Assembly (NCBI RefSeq): GCF_001039355.2
Contig: NW_019775781.1
Coordinates: 122,195-186,194, forward strand
Direction: 5' to 3'
DNA from: Lingula anatina
Lineage: Eukaryota; Brachiopoda; Lingulata; Lingulida; Lingulidae
DNA: 64,000 bases
The first letter of the stretch is position 1; every line of letters starts with the position of its first letter. The position numbers and the translations under genes were made by a program. Of this stretch, positions 34,196 through 46,409 are shown in pieces. The notes beneath the pieces were generated by a model that searched no databases, was not told where the DNA came from, and saw only the letters and a program-made list of their open reading frames with translations.

Positions 34196-34771
34196 GCAGT
34201 CCAGTTGCTGCTCCCTCACTCAATATCGGCTCTGCACCTACGCACGGGCCGATGAGAAACTAAAGACCTAATGTCTTTTAGCCTGCTTCGACCCAATATA
34301 CCTGTAAATAACAGCTAGTTCACTTAGTGATATATATATCGATATTACTATTAGTATCGTACTAGTACAACTACTTTGTTTTAATATGCAGCAATCAAAA
34401 GGTTAATGTGACTACTGTCGGTGCCAGTGTCTGGCAGTTTTGACGCCTTGACATCTTATTTTAATTAATTGGGTGTGTCAAATGCAAGAAAGGCATAGAG
34501 TCACGAAAGTGTCACCATTCATTAAAAACAACATTTCCCTATTTCACTGAAATATCTCCAAAACAGATGAGTTCTTGAACTTCAAAATTAGTAACTAGCT
34601 ACCTGATGTAAAGCTACCTGACATATAGTTAAGATAACAACTTCTTTGATCATAGACGAGTAAATACATTTTACAAACTAACAACTCCTTAAATGACATT
34701 TTAATCAATCTGGCACGAAGGGAACAATATGGAAAACCTAGAATGAAATATACTGTAATACTTAACTGGGT
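34196..34771. other. Intergenic DNA, no gene seen
   Basis: No feature is recognised between the tandem array and the fold-back element. Confidence 0.5.
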
Positions 34772-35004
34772 TCCCATCCCTAGATCGATCCATCTTGATC
34801 GACCTAGCTCCCTGGGGAGTCTCACTTAATTGCTATCAACTTATATGGCTTAAAGGTCTGTCACACCTACCAAATCAGCTAGGGTAAAGATAATTACCCC
34901 CTAACAGCTTTACTAGGCGTGACAGATATTTAAGCCGATTAGGTTGAGAGCAATTTAGTGAGCCTCCCCAGGGAGATAGATCCATCCAAATATCTGTGGG
35001 GATG
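34772..35004. mobile_element. Fold-back (long palindrome) element
   Basis: The two halves are inverted copies around a centre near 34888: CTCCCTGGGGAG.CTCACT, AATTGCT.TCAAC, GGCTTAAA and TCTGTCAC.CCTA pair between arms of about 110 bp with moderate mismatch. There is no ORF. It resembles a MITE or fold-back transposon. Part of one arm recurs at 28885-28945. Confidence 0.7.
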
Positions 35005-35985
35005 GTCGCTAAGAGTCTAATATATTCTTTACACATTGTATCACTCTGGACTACTATTAAGCCGCACCATACACGGGTGTGAAATGCATACATTGTGTTG
35101 ACGTTATACGACTAGTACGTCTCAACAACCACAATATCACATTGACTTAATTATATATAAAGCATATCTTTGATAACAGCATGTGACCTGGGAATAACAT
35201 TATTTATGGATAAATCAATAAAGTTTATATCTGTGAGGACGACCTAATCTATCATTTGATAATAAAAGCACGCACCACTCGTTATTTCGACAGAACACAT
35301 CTGATCGTTAAGAAGCTCAAGGTTGGGTCGACTTCACTTCTTAAGAAAACAATTAGGCGATGGCAGGTATTTTCTTCATTTAATGATAGATGTGTTACAG
35401 AGCATCTGTATGTTAAATTAGTTGTTATTTCAGACGGGTAAGATTTACTTGATCATTTTTAGCCATTGCAAGAGTATGAACATCAATTTTCAGTAAATGA
35501 GCATGAGTCTTACAGTATGAAATAAGGTGCCCAGCTATCACATAAAGTTTTGAAAACGTATTACATAATTACTTTTAAGTTTTTAGAATACATTTTTGTA
35601 AAACAACACAAGGATACTTTTAAAACAATATATATGAACCTAAATAAAATGTTGCAGTAGAGAGTATTAAAATTGTATGAATAATTTTTAATAACTGAGG
35701 GAGAATCTCATAACAATATCATAATCATATGAGGACATGTCTTAGTTTTGTGTAATTGTTTCTTTTAACCACAGTACTCTCGTGCTTGGATTCTGTTTTA
35801 TTTGGACTTTGTAGAATATGCAGCATTGTTTTTCTTGTGTGAATCAAATTAAACAATTCTCCTTGTCTTAAAGTTGCTGAGAAATAATATTATGAATATT
35901 TAAACGCTTTTTTTTCACAACATTTGGTGGAAGACGTGCATAAACATTTTATATGTTAGCAATAAGGAGGCCAATCAGTTAACAA
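35005..35985. other. Intergenic DNA, no gene seen
   Basis: No coding or repeat signal could be supported. Confidence 0.45.
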
Positions 35986-36870
35986 GCCAACCCTGCCCCT
36001 CCCTTCTCTACCCTCTGTCCCAGCCACTACATCACAATCAGCCAGCAGAGTACAATACAGTGTACCCCGTGATACAGTTTATTAAATAAGTTAATAAGTC
36101 AACCTGCCCCCCTCCCCNNNNNNNNNNNNNNNNNNNNNNNNNNNNNNNNNNNNNNNNNNNNNNNNNNNNNNNNNNNNNNNNNNNNNNNNNNNNNNNNNNN
36201 NNNNNNNNNNNNNNNNNNNNNNNNNNNNNNNNNNNNNNNNNNNNNNNNNNNNNNNNNNNNNNNNNNNNNNNNNNNNNNNNNNNNNNNNNNNNNNNNNNNN
36301 NNNNNNNNNNNNNNNNNNNNNNNNNNNNNNNNNNNNNNNNNNNNNNNNNNNNNNNNNNNNNNNNNNNNNNNNNNNNNNNNNNNNNNNNNNNNNNNNNNNN
36401 NNNNNNNNNNNNNNNNNNNNNNNNNNNNNNNNNNNNNNNNNNNNNNNNNNNNNNNNNNNNNNNNNNNNNNNNNNNNNNNNNNNNNNNNNNNNNNNNNNNN
36501 NNNNNNNNNNNNNNNNNNNNNAAATATAAGTTAATAAGTCAACCTGCCCCCCCCCCCCCCCACTACCCTCTGTTCAGGCCTCTACATTATAATCAGCTGA
36601 TAAAGAACAATACATGATGCAGTTCAGAAAAAACAGTTAATAAATTAACTCTGACCTCCTTTCCCTCCCCTACTGCCCTGTATTAGCAGTAAGGACGCCA
36701 ATCAGTAAATAAGATAACCCTGCTCCTCCCAACTGTCCTCTCTCCTTGCCACAGCAACATGGTCAGATGATAGAGTACAGAACAGTGTGTCTTCTGGTGT
36801 AGTTCAATTACATCAGTTAAAACGTCAACCCTGACTTCTCTATAATTGCAGAGACCCGTCTTATCAGTCA
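35986..36870. repeat. ~150-bp degenerate tandem repeat interrupted by an assembly gap
   Basis: Units share GTTAATAAGTCAACCTGCCC, an AATCAG(C/T)..GCAGAGTACAATACAG-like core and ACTACCCTCTGT. They occur on both sides of 404 N (36118-36521), so the gap lies inside the array and its true length is unknown. Confidence 0.7.
36118..36521. other. Assembly gap (404 N)
   Basis: A run of N flanked by the same repeat phrase (AAGTTAATAAGTCAACCTGCC) on both sides. Confidence 0.99.
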
Positions 36871-38109
36871 TAATGTATAACTAAACGACCCATCTAAATT
36901 TCATAATTTAAATCAGTCTAGACCTAGGTGATCTTTGTCTTTTCTCAGACTGTATTATGATATTTTTGTCTGGTTTTGGCATAGATAAAACTTGTCCATA
37001 GATTACAATTTCATCATGTGCTTGTCAGGTGATACGTTCAGAGATTAAACCTTAATGGAGATCAATAGATATAAGCTTTTTTAAGTGTATTTATCTGTTG
37101 TTTATGATGTTTTTAAAACTGCTGCTTACTTGATTTGTTCATTGTAGTTGCAATGGAGGTTATTATTGAAAGAAAGTGTAGATGTAAGATGGATGTTTAC
37201 ATTGATTATTCAATATATCATAACAAAATGTTTTGTTAATAATTATTATTCCGGGGTGCTATTAAAATGAATCTGAGAAAGTATAGTTTTGACGAGTTAG
37301 CCGAACAGTGTCAGTGTCATCACAGTGATGGTATGTAAGGTAAACAGCTTCACAGAATTAAAATATCATTGACGTTTAACTTTGGCCTCAACATTAGATA
37401 TTTATTTGAACTCAACCTGTGGGAGGTTCTGGTAAACATGATCAAGGGTTCTCCATATGCTTTTATGATAGCGATACCTTGATAGCTATGTTTGATCGGT
37501 GGAAGGTTTAAAAGACTAGTGTTGATGGTTAGAAGAAATACAGCATGGAAAGGTGGCAACATTTCTATTGACATCCTTCCTTTCACTTTCACCCGGAAAT
37601 GAAAAAAAAATATAGAAATTATCTGCATCAATTTACGAATTGAAAACGGAGACCTACCTCCCCAATACACCTGTAAGTAAAAGACATTGTTCACATTGTC
37701 AATAAGTCATTGAAGCTGAGAAATACTTCACCCTAGAGTGAAGAAACGTCAAAGAGAGTGTAGAGAATCTCAGATTACTTTATAGTCTTAAGAGGCAAAA
37801 TATGTTGAAATACATGTATGTGCAGGAATTTTAACAGCTCTTTGCTGCAGTCTTCCTCAGTACTATTGTTTGACCACTAGGTGGAGCTGTGGTCAAAATG
37901 ATGTTATAGAGTGGACTAAGCCTGTGTCCTCCCCTCCCCCTCCAATCACGGTCCATTGTCATTGTATGATATCCCGATACAGTACTATAAGTACCAGGGT
38001 ATATATATGGAAAATATAGTAATGATTGTAAATAATGGAAACAAGAAAAAAATATATAGTGCTATACAATATACATTATAAAAATGTACAAGTATTTAAC
38101 TAGTAATTT
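36871..38109. other. Intergenic DNA, no gene seen
   Basis: Short ORFs lack homology; no structure was recognised. Confidence 0.45.
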
Positions 38110-38925
38110 TCTTTTGATTCCATGTTGATCGCATAAGTAGTGAATTTAATCCTCCTCTTTGTCACAATGGGGGCATTTTCGCTCCGACGGTTGTCTTTTG
38201 GGTTTTGTATGTCGCTATCTTTTAACTTCTAGATTATGATCACTTATTCTTATTTTTGCCAAAAGTGTTTTGTGGGTACGTGGAATATTCATTTTTAGGT
38301 TTGGTTCGGGCTCGTATTGATTTTTGAATATTTTTGTATGTACTTAGCTTATTATTTTCTGATTTTATTTCAATGGCTATTTCACTCTCTAGATTGTGGA
38401 TTTTATTGTCAGTTGTGGTGGAAATTGGATGATTTAGTCCCCAACATGAAGTCAAATATGACGAAGCCCAAAACCAGTTATTTTCCCTTTTTGTTTGTTC
38501 CCTGATGTATGCTTGCTTGACAATTATTTGCTCTGGGAGGTAAGTCAGCCTTTCACTTTATCTTAATACTAATTTTACAATGTCCAGGTATGGTGGGACA
38601 CGCCTAGGTTCTGCACGGCAGGCATTATTGCTGGCTGACCTTCTCACACCAAGTGCCCATTTACAACTTCTTTAAGTGTATTTGTTCAAAGGACAATTAG
38701 GTTATTTTATTTAATGACATTATTTTCTCTGTGAAGATTTCTTGATCCCAGATTTCACATCCATATGAAAGGATGGGTTTAATCATCTTGGCGAAAAGAT
38801 TCATTGTAATTATGGGCGAGGAAATTTCTTGTGATGCTAGTATTCCCTTTAGAGTAAACATGACTTTCATGGCTTTTTGTTTGAGTTTTCCATCGGATGT
38901 TTTAATGAACATGTACTTCACTTAT
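38110..38925 (-). pseudogene. Degenerate LINE ORF2 tail
   Basis: Read on the minus strand from 38921, it gives MNLFAKMIKPILSYGCEIWD (RT thumb), then FCKWALGVRRSASNNACRAE, then in a shifted frame SSYLTSCWGLNHP. Near 38230-38120 it gives ISDHNLEV and KCPHCDKEED-like zinc-knuckle residues. At least three frame changes and several stops are present. The order thumb, linker, CCHC matches a LINE C-terminus. Confidence 0.75.
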
Positions 38926-39116
38926 TAAGTCATCTATGAAGATGTTGAATAGGACCGGGTTAATGTACATGTAACTGCATGGAAGCAATTAAGTACTAAT
39001 TTGAAACAAATGTATTCATAATGACAGTGTGTAGTATATGTTAAATTTTTGTCTTTGTTCATGTAGCCCGTATAACACATCATATAATATAATATAATAC
39101 CACATCCTCATTTCAG
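38926..39116. other. Upstream of GBP-like B first coding exon
   Basis: This should be intron: an acceptor (CTCATTTCAG) ends at 39116, which implies a non-coding first exon further upstream that I cannot place. Confidence 0.5.
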
Positions 39117-39426
39117 AAACCAGCTCTGGAAACATGGCAGCAGATAACACGTCGCTGACGGCCCCTCATAGACGACAGGGCTACGAGATATTGCCCATCT
39201 CCCAAAGAGATCTAGCGAAAAAGCAAACCTCTGTGCCTCTGATTTTGCCGAACGACTTTCACTATGATGCCACTTCAGGCAAGGTCGTTAAGCAGACAGG
39301 TGTGAAAAGAACCCACCTGGTCGTGGTGAACGAGGCACTGGAGCTGCTGCAAGATGTAACAGATCCAGTCAGTGTAGTGGGGATTTGTGGAGCAGCACGG
39401 AGTGGAAAGTCTTACCTTATGTCAAG
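39117..39426 (+). CDS. GBP-like B exon 1 (start codon, P-loop)
   Basis: The acceptor is TTTCAG at 39116 and the ATG is at 39134 in good context (AAACATGGC). It encodes 97 codons plus 2 nt. The P-loop GICGAARSGKS follows residues of the usual GBP pre-P-loop strand (VSVVG). The donor is TCAAG|GTATAT. Confidence 0.85.
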
Positions 39427-39713
39427 GTATATGTAGGTTATGTTCAATTGAATACGATTTATTTTTTTTTATTTTGATTAGCAGAAGGCATATAATTATG
39501 GATGTAAATCTAAAACGTGACAGATCAATGTTAAAGTCGGGGTACAACCCGTTTGCTCATGCGTGTGTATTAGAAAATGCCAACTTTAAAAAAAAGGTAG
39601 ATTATAGATATTATATCACTCGAAAACGGCAATAACATATGCCCTGTGATACATGTCTGCGTCTGTCTTTATATGCTGCATGATTAATTAAATGTAATTT
39701 TGTCCCTTCGCAG

Positions 39714-39850
39714 GATGGCTGGAGCTCATGATGCGTTTGAGCTTGGGAATAAAATGAACTCTCAGACGTTCGGTATTTGGATGGGAACTAATGTCCTGAG
39801 AAATAGAGAGAAAGGTTTAACCACTATCTTGATAGATAGCGAGGGGACAG
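39714..39850 (+). CDS. GBP-like B exon 2 (switch regions)
   Basis: The exon is 137 nt, acceptor TTCGCAG, donor ACAG|GTAAAT. It encodes MAGAHDAFELGNKMNSQTFG, the GIWM motif and ILIDSEGTG, which coordinate nucleotide and Mg in GBPs. Confidence 0.85.
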
Positions 39851-41290
39851 GTAAATATATTTGTGGTTGTGATTTTTGGTTAAAAATACAACGACTTCGT
39901 TTCTTTTGGTGACCTTTATTGTATACATAAGCATGAACACGTCTGAAAGAAAAATAAATAAATAAAATAAAAATAAAATAAATAAAAAATTATATTGAGT
40001 TTTCTTTGCTATACATACTAGTTCCATTGAATTACCGTATTTCATGAACTCATACAAGCAAAAACATAGACAAAATGTGCGGATCTTATCATCATTTTAG
40101 TCCTTAATCTGCGATATTTGAACAACTTCACTTTCTTATTAATTACATTCTACAGGAAGAATACAGGAGTAATCTATGCAGCTAGTACGAAAGACTTAAT
40201 CCATTCTATTTCTTTGAGATAAACAATAATAACATATGTGACCTGATGAATTAAAAGGAATCCACAGTGAATAAATTTGCGAGTCTGTGACATGAATACA
40301 TCTAAAGTACCAGTTTCACTTCACATAAACATTTATGTGCACAATCACATGTTAGAACTTAAAATTAACTTATAAACTTACAAACTAACTTAACTTGTAC
40401 TTATCTTACACAACGTTGGGACTTTTTTTAATTGCGTGCGTGCTTCGCTCTCGGTTCTTTGTCTTTGTCCCTTTGTCTCTTTCGCCCCTACCGATGTGAA
40501 GAGTTTATGACGTGTATTCTAGTCGCAACAATATTTATATCTATCAAAGACATGCCAGGATTGGGAGAACAAACCGTACGTTTTCTTGGTTATCCTGAGT
40601 TTGAAAATGTTAATTGTTGTGGAGGATATGGGACGTCACGTGGTGATTTAACATTTGCTAATTGCCACTCTGTCGAATGCTGTGGATATCTTCATCTTAA
40701 CTTGTCAATTCTCCTTAATCCACCCTGTGAAAAAAGTCTCAAAGTAATAGCAGAATTTGTAAAGACTGCTGTTAAAATACATAGTTCACTTGAAATTTAG
40801 CACATCACAGCCACTAAATGTCAATAATGTTGTGAATAACTTAATTAATTAATCTTATAGCATAATTTGCATTAACAAGTGTAATTTAACATACTACATA
40901 TGTAAACATATATAATTGTATACCCATATATACTGTGTAAATAATGTTGTCTAGAGAGCCTGCAAATGTATTCATACCATTTAGTGCTCAATAAACTTAT
41001 TATTATTATTATTAACAGAGCTGTGTAGTTTCCCAGTTGCTTTTTCTACCCGTACTGTCTGTACCACTTGGCCTTATGTATAATTTCCGTTTCTCTGAAG
41101 CATTGTCGCTTGAATTTGTTCTGGATTAGCTGCGCAAAACATGTTTTGTAATTTTAGCGATCGTTATAGTGCAGCTCATAAATTAATCAATTACCTCATT
41201 CGGATCTCATTTTCTTAGCTGCAGTCAACTTAATCCTTCTACAAACCTATCAGAATAAGTTTCATTACACAGGCTTTCCTTGACTTTCAG
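39851..41290. other. GBP-like B intron 2
   Basis: It holds an AAAT-rich tract near 39950-39990 and the frame at 40432-40800 (see separate entry); otherwise nothing is recognised. Confidence 0.5.
40540..41013 (+). pseudogene. Possible 3' end of an unidentified retroelement
   Basis: An open frame (part of 40432-40800) contains DMPGLGEQTVRFLGYPEFEN and KSLKVIAEFVKTAVKIHSSL and then stops. It is followed by about 200 bp and AATAAACTTATTATTATTATT (ending 41013). A stop, AATAAA and a TTA tail look like a retroposon end. I do not recognise the protein, and a chance ORF is possible. Confidence 0.35.
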
Positions 41291-41411
41291 ATGCCTTTGA
41301 TTCCGACTCTGCTAATGATGTTGGTATTCTGGTGATGACAGTGCTGCTTACATCACAGCTGATTTATAACACAAAGAACGTACCAAAGAAAAAGGATCTA
41401 TAAGACCTCAA
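41291..41411 (+). pseudogene. GBP-like B exon 3 with premature stop
   Basis: The exon is 121 nt, acceptor ACTTTCAG, donor AA|GTAAGT. The frame is FDSDSANDVGILVMTVLLTS then QLIYNTKNVPKKKDL followed by TAA (41401-41403) and DL. The phase on both sides matches exons 2 and 4, so the stop is in the true frame. Confidence 0.8.
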
Positions 41412-42788
41412 GTAAGTCTTCTTATAAATCATTAACTGTTATCGTAGGACATACAGTATAAAATGTAGTTCATCATCGAACATAGCTTACAGTGTACTTC
41501 AGCATCGAACACACCGGATATTTTTTTAATATTTTTACCATTTAAAAATGGTATTCCGTGGTATTTGTCTTGTATTAATTACGACCGAGTTTTGAGTAGT
41601 ATTCCATTGAATAATAATACAAAGTTCACATTTGGCAGGAATATTGATAAATACAAGCCTATACATGTGAATCAAAAACTTTTAATCGCTTTGAAGAAAT
41701 ATTGATTAATGGTTAGAGAACTTTGCTGTTCATCCCATAGAACAAGAATGAAAAACATGTATGATAAATAAGTATTCCTAGCCTTTTGACCAAAGATCAG
41801 GTGGCCATTCCATCCAGGTCGTTTACAGGTACCTATAGTGAAAGGTCTCAGGTCGAGGCCGCAACTTTGGTCTGTTGCTAAATGTAAGTTCCAGTATCAG
41901 CGTCATTCACATTTATCAATGATTGATGATCACCATTACAGGCAGTAAAAATGGAGAAGCATTTTTTATCAATCAATTTTAACTTCGAAAGTATTTTCTT
42001 TTAGTGGATATTTAAACATAAAATAAGTTGAAATAATTATTTGAAAAATGCGGACAGAAAATTAGTCTAAAGTGTAAAACTAATACATGAAGAATAAAGA
42101 CCATGTCATTTATATCCCAATTCACCATTTAGTCAGTGGAAAGTGGAACTATTTACTAAATGCAAACATGTAAGTCATCTTTTGATTTCGTTTATAATGG
42201 GTCAACTTCGCGAATATGTACATGTGGTATTTGTGTCTAAAACGTATAACGGGTAAACTTTTCAGATGTACAGAAATCAATCGAAAGATACATGTTATGA
42301 ATAAGGACACTCCAGTGTTTAGGAATGTATGGAGAATGGATCTGTTAATTATTTGTGGCTTTATGATTTTATAGACCTACTGGATACAATGATAAATGTG
42401 TATGAAGTCTGTTACCTGCGATTGCCTTTTCTGTTAATCACCCTTTTTTCACTCCTTTATCCTTAAAAATTGACTTCGATGTCTGCTGATCAAAGTTGGT
42501 CGAAATATGTTTTAAAATTAATTTGATGTTTAACTACGGCTACCTTAAATTGTCTGAAAGTCATATCATCACGGTTGCTAATAAGTTACGTAAGGCTTGC
42601 AAGGGTCTGTCCTACTCAGCACCAAGGTTTGATAATATATATAATATTTGCTAACATATATAATGGGTATGTCTGGCGAGGAACATGTTGTGCTTGACCA
42701 TCTCAGATTCCACAGTCAATGAAACAATTTTTTTAAAAGCCTGGGTCCCAAATCCATGCACGATTTTTAGGATCTACGTTTTTTATGA
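41412..42788. other. GBP-like B intron 3, first part
   Basis: A+T-rich intron sequence with no gene or repeat recognised. Confidence 0.5.
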
Positions 42789-43368
42789 CTCGGTCACAAC
42801 CGGACGCACGAATTTTAGGACCGCACGTCCCCTACGAATTTTGGGTGCAGTGGAGGCCGTGGAGTCCGTAGAGGTAGAGAAAAGGTTTCAGTGAAAAGGC
42901 TCTAGTCTGCCTTGCGATGTCGTTGCAAGCTGGGACGCTAATTGCAACGTGCAATGCCCGTGGAAATTGTCTTCATTTCTTGAGTTTGTTTTGCTACCTG
43001 CGCACGTTGCACGCATTTACCACTTACGAAGAGAATGCAATGGACGTTGTAGGTAGTTCCCTTTTGCGTCACTTTTGCTTCACACTTGCCTTACATGCTT
43101 GTGATGACGTACTGGCGGCGTACGTCAGTTTTGCCCCCTGTTCTCCTCTTCTTTCTTCTTCCTCCTCCCTTCTTTTCTGCTCTTTCTCGTGCCTTTTTGG
43201 GAGGCATATTGAAAGCTGCATTGAACAAAATTTGAAGTTTTTGAAAATTGTTTTACACGCTGCACAATCGACGTTCATTGTTAATTGTGAGCATCCCTTG
43301 TTTACTCTAGTCGTGGGGGAGAAGCACTTGTGACGCATTCTCGGTGGATTTTGGCTTTGTTCTTTAAG
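42789..43368. mobile_element. CpG-rich inverted-repeat element, left-end partial copy
   Basis: It begins CTCGGTCACAACCGGACGCACG and follows the order of the 22238 copy (GGTGCAGTGGAGGCCG, then the CTTTCTTCTTCCTCC tract). It lacks the right inverted end and is cut by the start of the next copy at 43369. Confidence 0.7.
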
Positions 43369-44318
43369 CCTCGGTCACAACCGGACATACATCCCCTGTG
43401 AATTTAATTTTGGGTGCAGTGGAGGCCGCAGAGTTCGTAGAGGTAGAGGAAAGGTTGCAATGGAAAGGCGCAAGTCTCCCTTGCGAGTCGCAGGGGCCAC
43501 ATGAGATGTCATTTCAAGCAGGGACGCAAATTACAAGGTGCGATGGCCGTGGAAATTGTAGTTATTTCTTGAGTTTGTCTTGCTACCGGCGTACAGTACG
43601 TGCCACGCACTCACCTGTCATGAAGAGAATGCAACGCACGGGGAAAGTAGTTCCCTTTTGCGTCACTTATGCTTCACACTTGACTCAAACGTTTGTAATG
43701 ACGAACTGACTGATTGACTGACGAACTGACTACAGTTTTGCCTCCGGTTCTCCCCTTCTTTCTTCTCCTCCTCCCTTCTTTTCGGCTCTCGCAGCTTCTT
43801 TCCCTTGTGTTTTAGAGGCATATTAGAAGCTGAATTAAGCAAAATTCGAATATTTTGCAAAATTTTCACATTTTTCACAATCGACGTTAATTCTCGAGAC
43901 ACGAGCGTGCGTCGTGAGCACGCCTTCCATACTCCTCGCGTGGGGGTGACGCAAGTGCGACGCATTCCCGCCTTCCTTTCGACTTTGTTCGTTAGCTGTA
44001 AGGGCGTGCGCCGTACTCAACACGCAGAGAGCACTTTCTCCTCCATTGTTTGCGACGTGCGTCTTGGACCACACACGTCTCACTTGCAAACTTCTCGCAA
44101 ATTCCTTGCGAGTGGAGCAAGTTACGTTTGTGGCCTCGCTGTTGGCAGATTATTCGTAGAATCTTTTGGACATGTCCAACATCTTCCGTACGTGCTTACG
44201 AGCTGTATGCGAACTTCGAAATTCGCAAGTAGGACATGCGCGGCACGTGAGATTCTGCGCAATATTTGGACGCAAACAAGCCGTAACGGCCCGTACGGCC
44301 AGTTGTGACCGAAGCTTT
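43369..44318. mobile_element. CpG-rich inverted-repeat element, complete copy (~950 bp)
   Basis: The left end is CCTCGGTCACAACCGGACAT; the right end is GGCCAGTTGTGACCGAAGC at 44298-44315. The interior order matches the 22238 copy. ORFs in all frames through it (up to 167 aa) overlap each other and share no domain, so they are read as fortuitous. Confidence 0.75.
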
Positions 44319-44625
44319 AGCTGAGAAGGCGTGCGCCGTACTCAGCACGCAAAATGCACTTGCTCCTTCATCGTTTGCGATGTGCGTCTTGGACCACGCA
44401 CGTCTCACTTGCAAACTTCCCGCAAACTCCTTGCGAGTGGAGCAAGTTACGTTTGCGGCCTTGCTGTTAGCAGATTATTCGTAGAATCTTTTGGACATGT
44501 TCAACATCCTCCGTACGTGCTTACGGACTGTATGCAAACTCGAAATTTGTAAGAAAGACTTGCGTGGGACGTGAGGTTCTGCAAAAAATTTGGACGCAAA
44601 TAGGCCGTAAGAGCCCATACCTCTC
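44319..44625. repeat. Duplicated right half of the CpG-rich element
   Basis: The segment from AAGGCGTGCGCCGTACTCA repeats 43995-44305 in direct orientation, but ends in CCCATACCTCTCG instead of the inverted terminus. Confidence 0.7.
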
Positions 44626-45519
44626 GTCTGGTTGAGCTGTAGCTAGATCGCAGGGGGGAATCAAGTAGTTGGTGATTGCCTGGAGTGCGCAAGAAGAAAG
44701 TGCGTGGAAAGTACGTGAGAAGCACAGCCTGCACACGTCAGAAGTACCTGCTGCGCCTGTCGGGCTTTTGCACGTGTCCCGCGAGCCCCTTGCATGCAAG
44801 GCACAAGCATCATGCACTACGTACGTTATTATCCATACTAAGAATGCAGGCAACGCAGGGGCAACTCAACCTACGGTTGTTGCTCGTCCTTTGCACTCGA
44901 GTCTTGCGTGTTGAGATGTTTTTTTGGGAGGGTATAAAAACAGTGAATGTTTAAGGTGATCATTATATCCGCAGCAGTGTTTAAATTGATGCCTCTTTGC
45001 TTGTGTGGCTTGTCCCCGATCCCCCTCTTGCTGTTTGTTGTCTTTTTTAGCATTTTTCAAATTTGAAATCCAAGGCTGATCCACGATGGATTTCGTGCAT
45101 GCTCCTCCTTTTAATCTCATGGTCCATGCGCGTGGAGTGACCACTACGCATTCAACATGCACGAGGCCCGTGAGGTCCGCACTGTGGGCGAGTGGAAATG
45201 CGGAGTAAGCACGGAATAAGCAAGAAATAAGTGCAGTACGTGTATCGTGCGCTTTAATTACGATGGCGAAGCAAGTGCGTAAAATTACTCTTTCAACCGG
45301 TCGTGAGTGCTTCTACGAGCGGTTTGCGTGCACGTGGAACGTACTTTTTTTGGTGGACGCAAACACGACGCAAAGCACGCAGCCCGAAAGCTGGCCGGCT
45401 ACGACCTGTCTGCGACAATTAGAACGCCTGGAGCACGCTCGTAGCACGCAAGACAAAAGTACTGAGTAAGTGCGCTAGGCGTGCGTGTAACGCAGGAACA
45501 GCATGCAGAAATTCCGAGG
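44626..45519. other. CpG/ACGT-rich unassigned sequence
   Basis: It keeps the ACGTGC-rich composition of the preceding element (many TACGTG, GCACGC) and is very unlike the intron around it. It may be more of the same transposon family or its autonomous partner. Short ORFs lack recognised motifs. Confidence 0.45.
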
Positions 45520-46190
45520 CACCTTAGGAACAATATAAGGTTACACAATGAGATTGCAGTTCACACAGAGCACTTTTAATAGCAGACAACTTACAGAACC
45601 AAGGGAATGAGCAGCTACCTTGATCATCAAAGTCGCCATTTTAACCACATAGACAATATGTGTTTAGGTCATTACTCGCTGAATCAACGGCCTGCATGTC
45701 CTACAACAAAACTGAATCAAATTGGACAAGTTTTGACCTTTGTCTGAAATTTTATTCCAGATTAAACTCTAAAAACCCATCCCAAAGAATGCCTTGACGC
45801 TTGAAAGCTCTGAGAGCAGCCAGATGAGGGCAGACGTAACAGCGACCGTTACTGTGACTAGACACTGACATTAGGGTCCTTTGTGGAGCGTGTTACTCTT
45901 TTAAAGACAATAATTCGAAAAATATGGAGATCCAAAATATAGCTTTCAATGTTTGTCGTATGGCTCAGAATTGGCAATGTATTTTTGTTTGCTTCACTGG
46001 CGAATTCAGTCAATGAACTGATCTCACAGTTACATCAAAGTGATTATCAAAAGTTATTAAAACACGATTTTAATCGTTATTTTCATTTATCATTCAGCAA
46101 AATAGGAAAATAAACTGATGAATTATCATTTGGAAAAAAATATTCCATATTAAATGTTAAGTCTGTAGTATTTACTTGCACAAGTTTTCT
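45520..46190. repeat. Dispersed repeat, unoccupied copy
   Basis: About 670 bp match 55370-55785 plus 59034-59240, the sequence flanking the Polinton-like insertion. Shared blocks include GACTAGACACTGACAT, GTATTTTTGTTTGCTTCACT and CCATATTAAATGTTAAG. At the insertion point this copy has a single AATGTT followed by TGTCGT. The class of the repeat is unknown. Confidence 0.8.
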
Positions 46191-46228
46191 AAAATATAAG
46201 AAAGTGAAAATGGTTGTTTTGTATTTAG

Positions 46229-46409
46229 AGCCCTTACTAATGTTACTGGTAAAATTCGGGCAAAGGAAAATGAGGAGGTGACTGAAGACATGGGGGAACT
46301 TCGCAGGGTGTTTCCAAACTTCATGTGGCTTTTACGAGATGTCTATTTGGAGTGTGTCCACCCTGACACCGGGGAGGAAATAACAGCGACTGATTATGTG
46401 AAAACAGTG
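46229..46409 (+). CDS. GBP-like B exon 4 (LLRD motif)
   Basis: The exon is 181 nt, acceptor GTATTTAG, donor GTG|GTGAGT. It encodes LTNVTGKIRAKENEEVTEDM and NFMWLLRDVYLE. The 4.8-kb intron before it carries the CpG-rich elements. Confidence 0.8.

Noticed and set aside
42685-45469. Many overlapping ORFs of 60-167 aa
   Set aside because: They overlap on both strands in CpG-rich repeat DNA where stops are rare, do not match between element copies, and have no domains.
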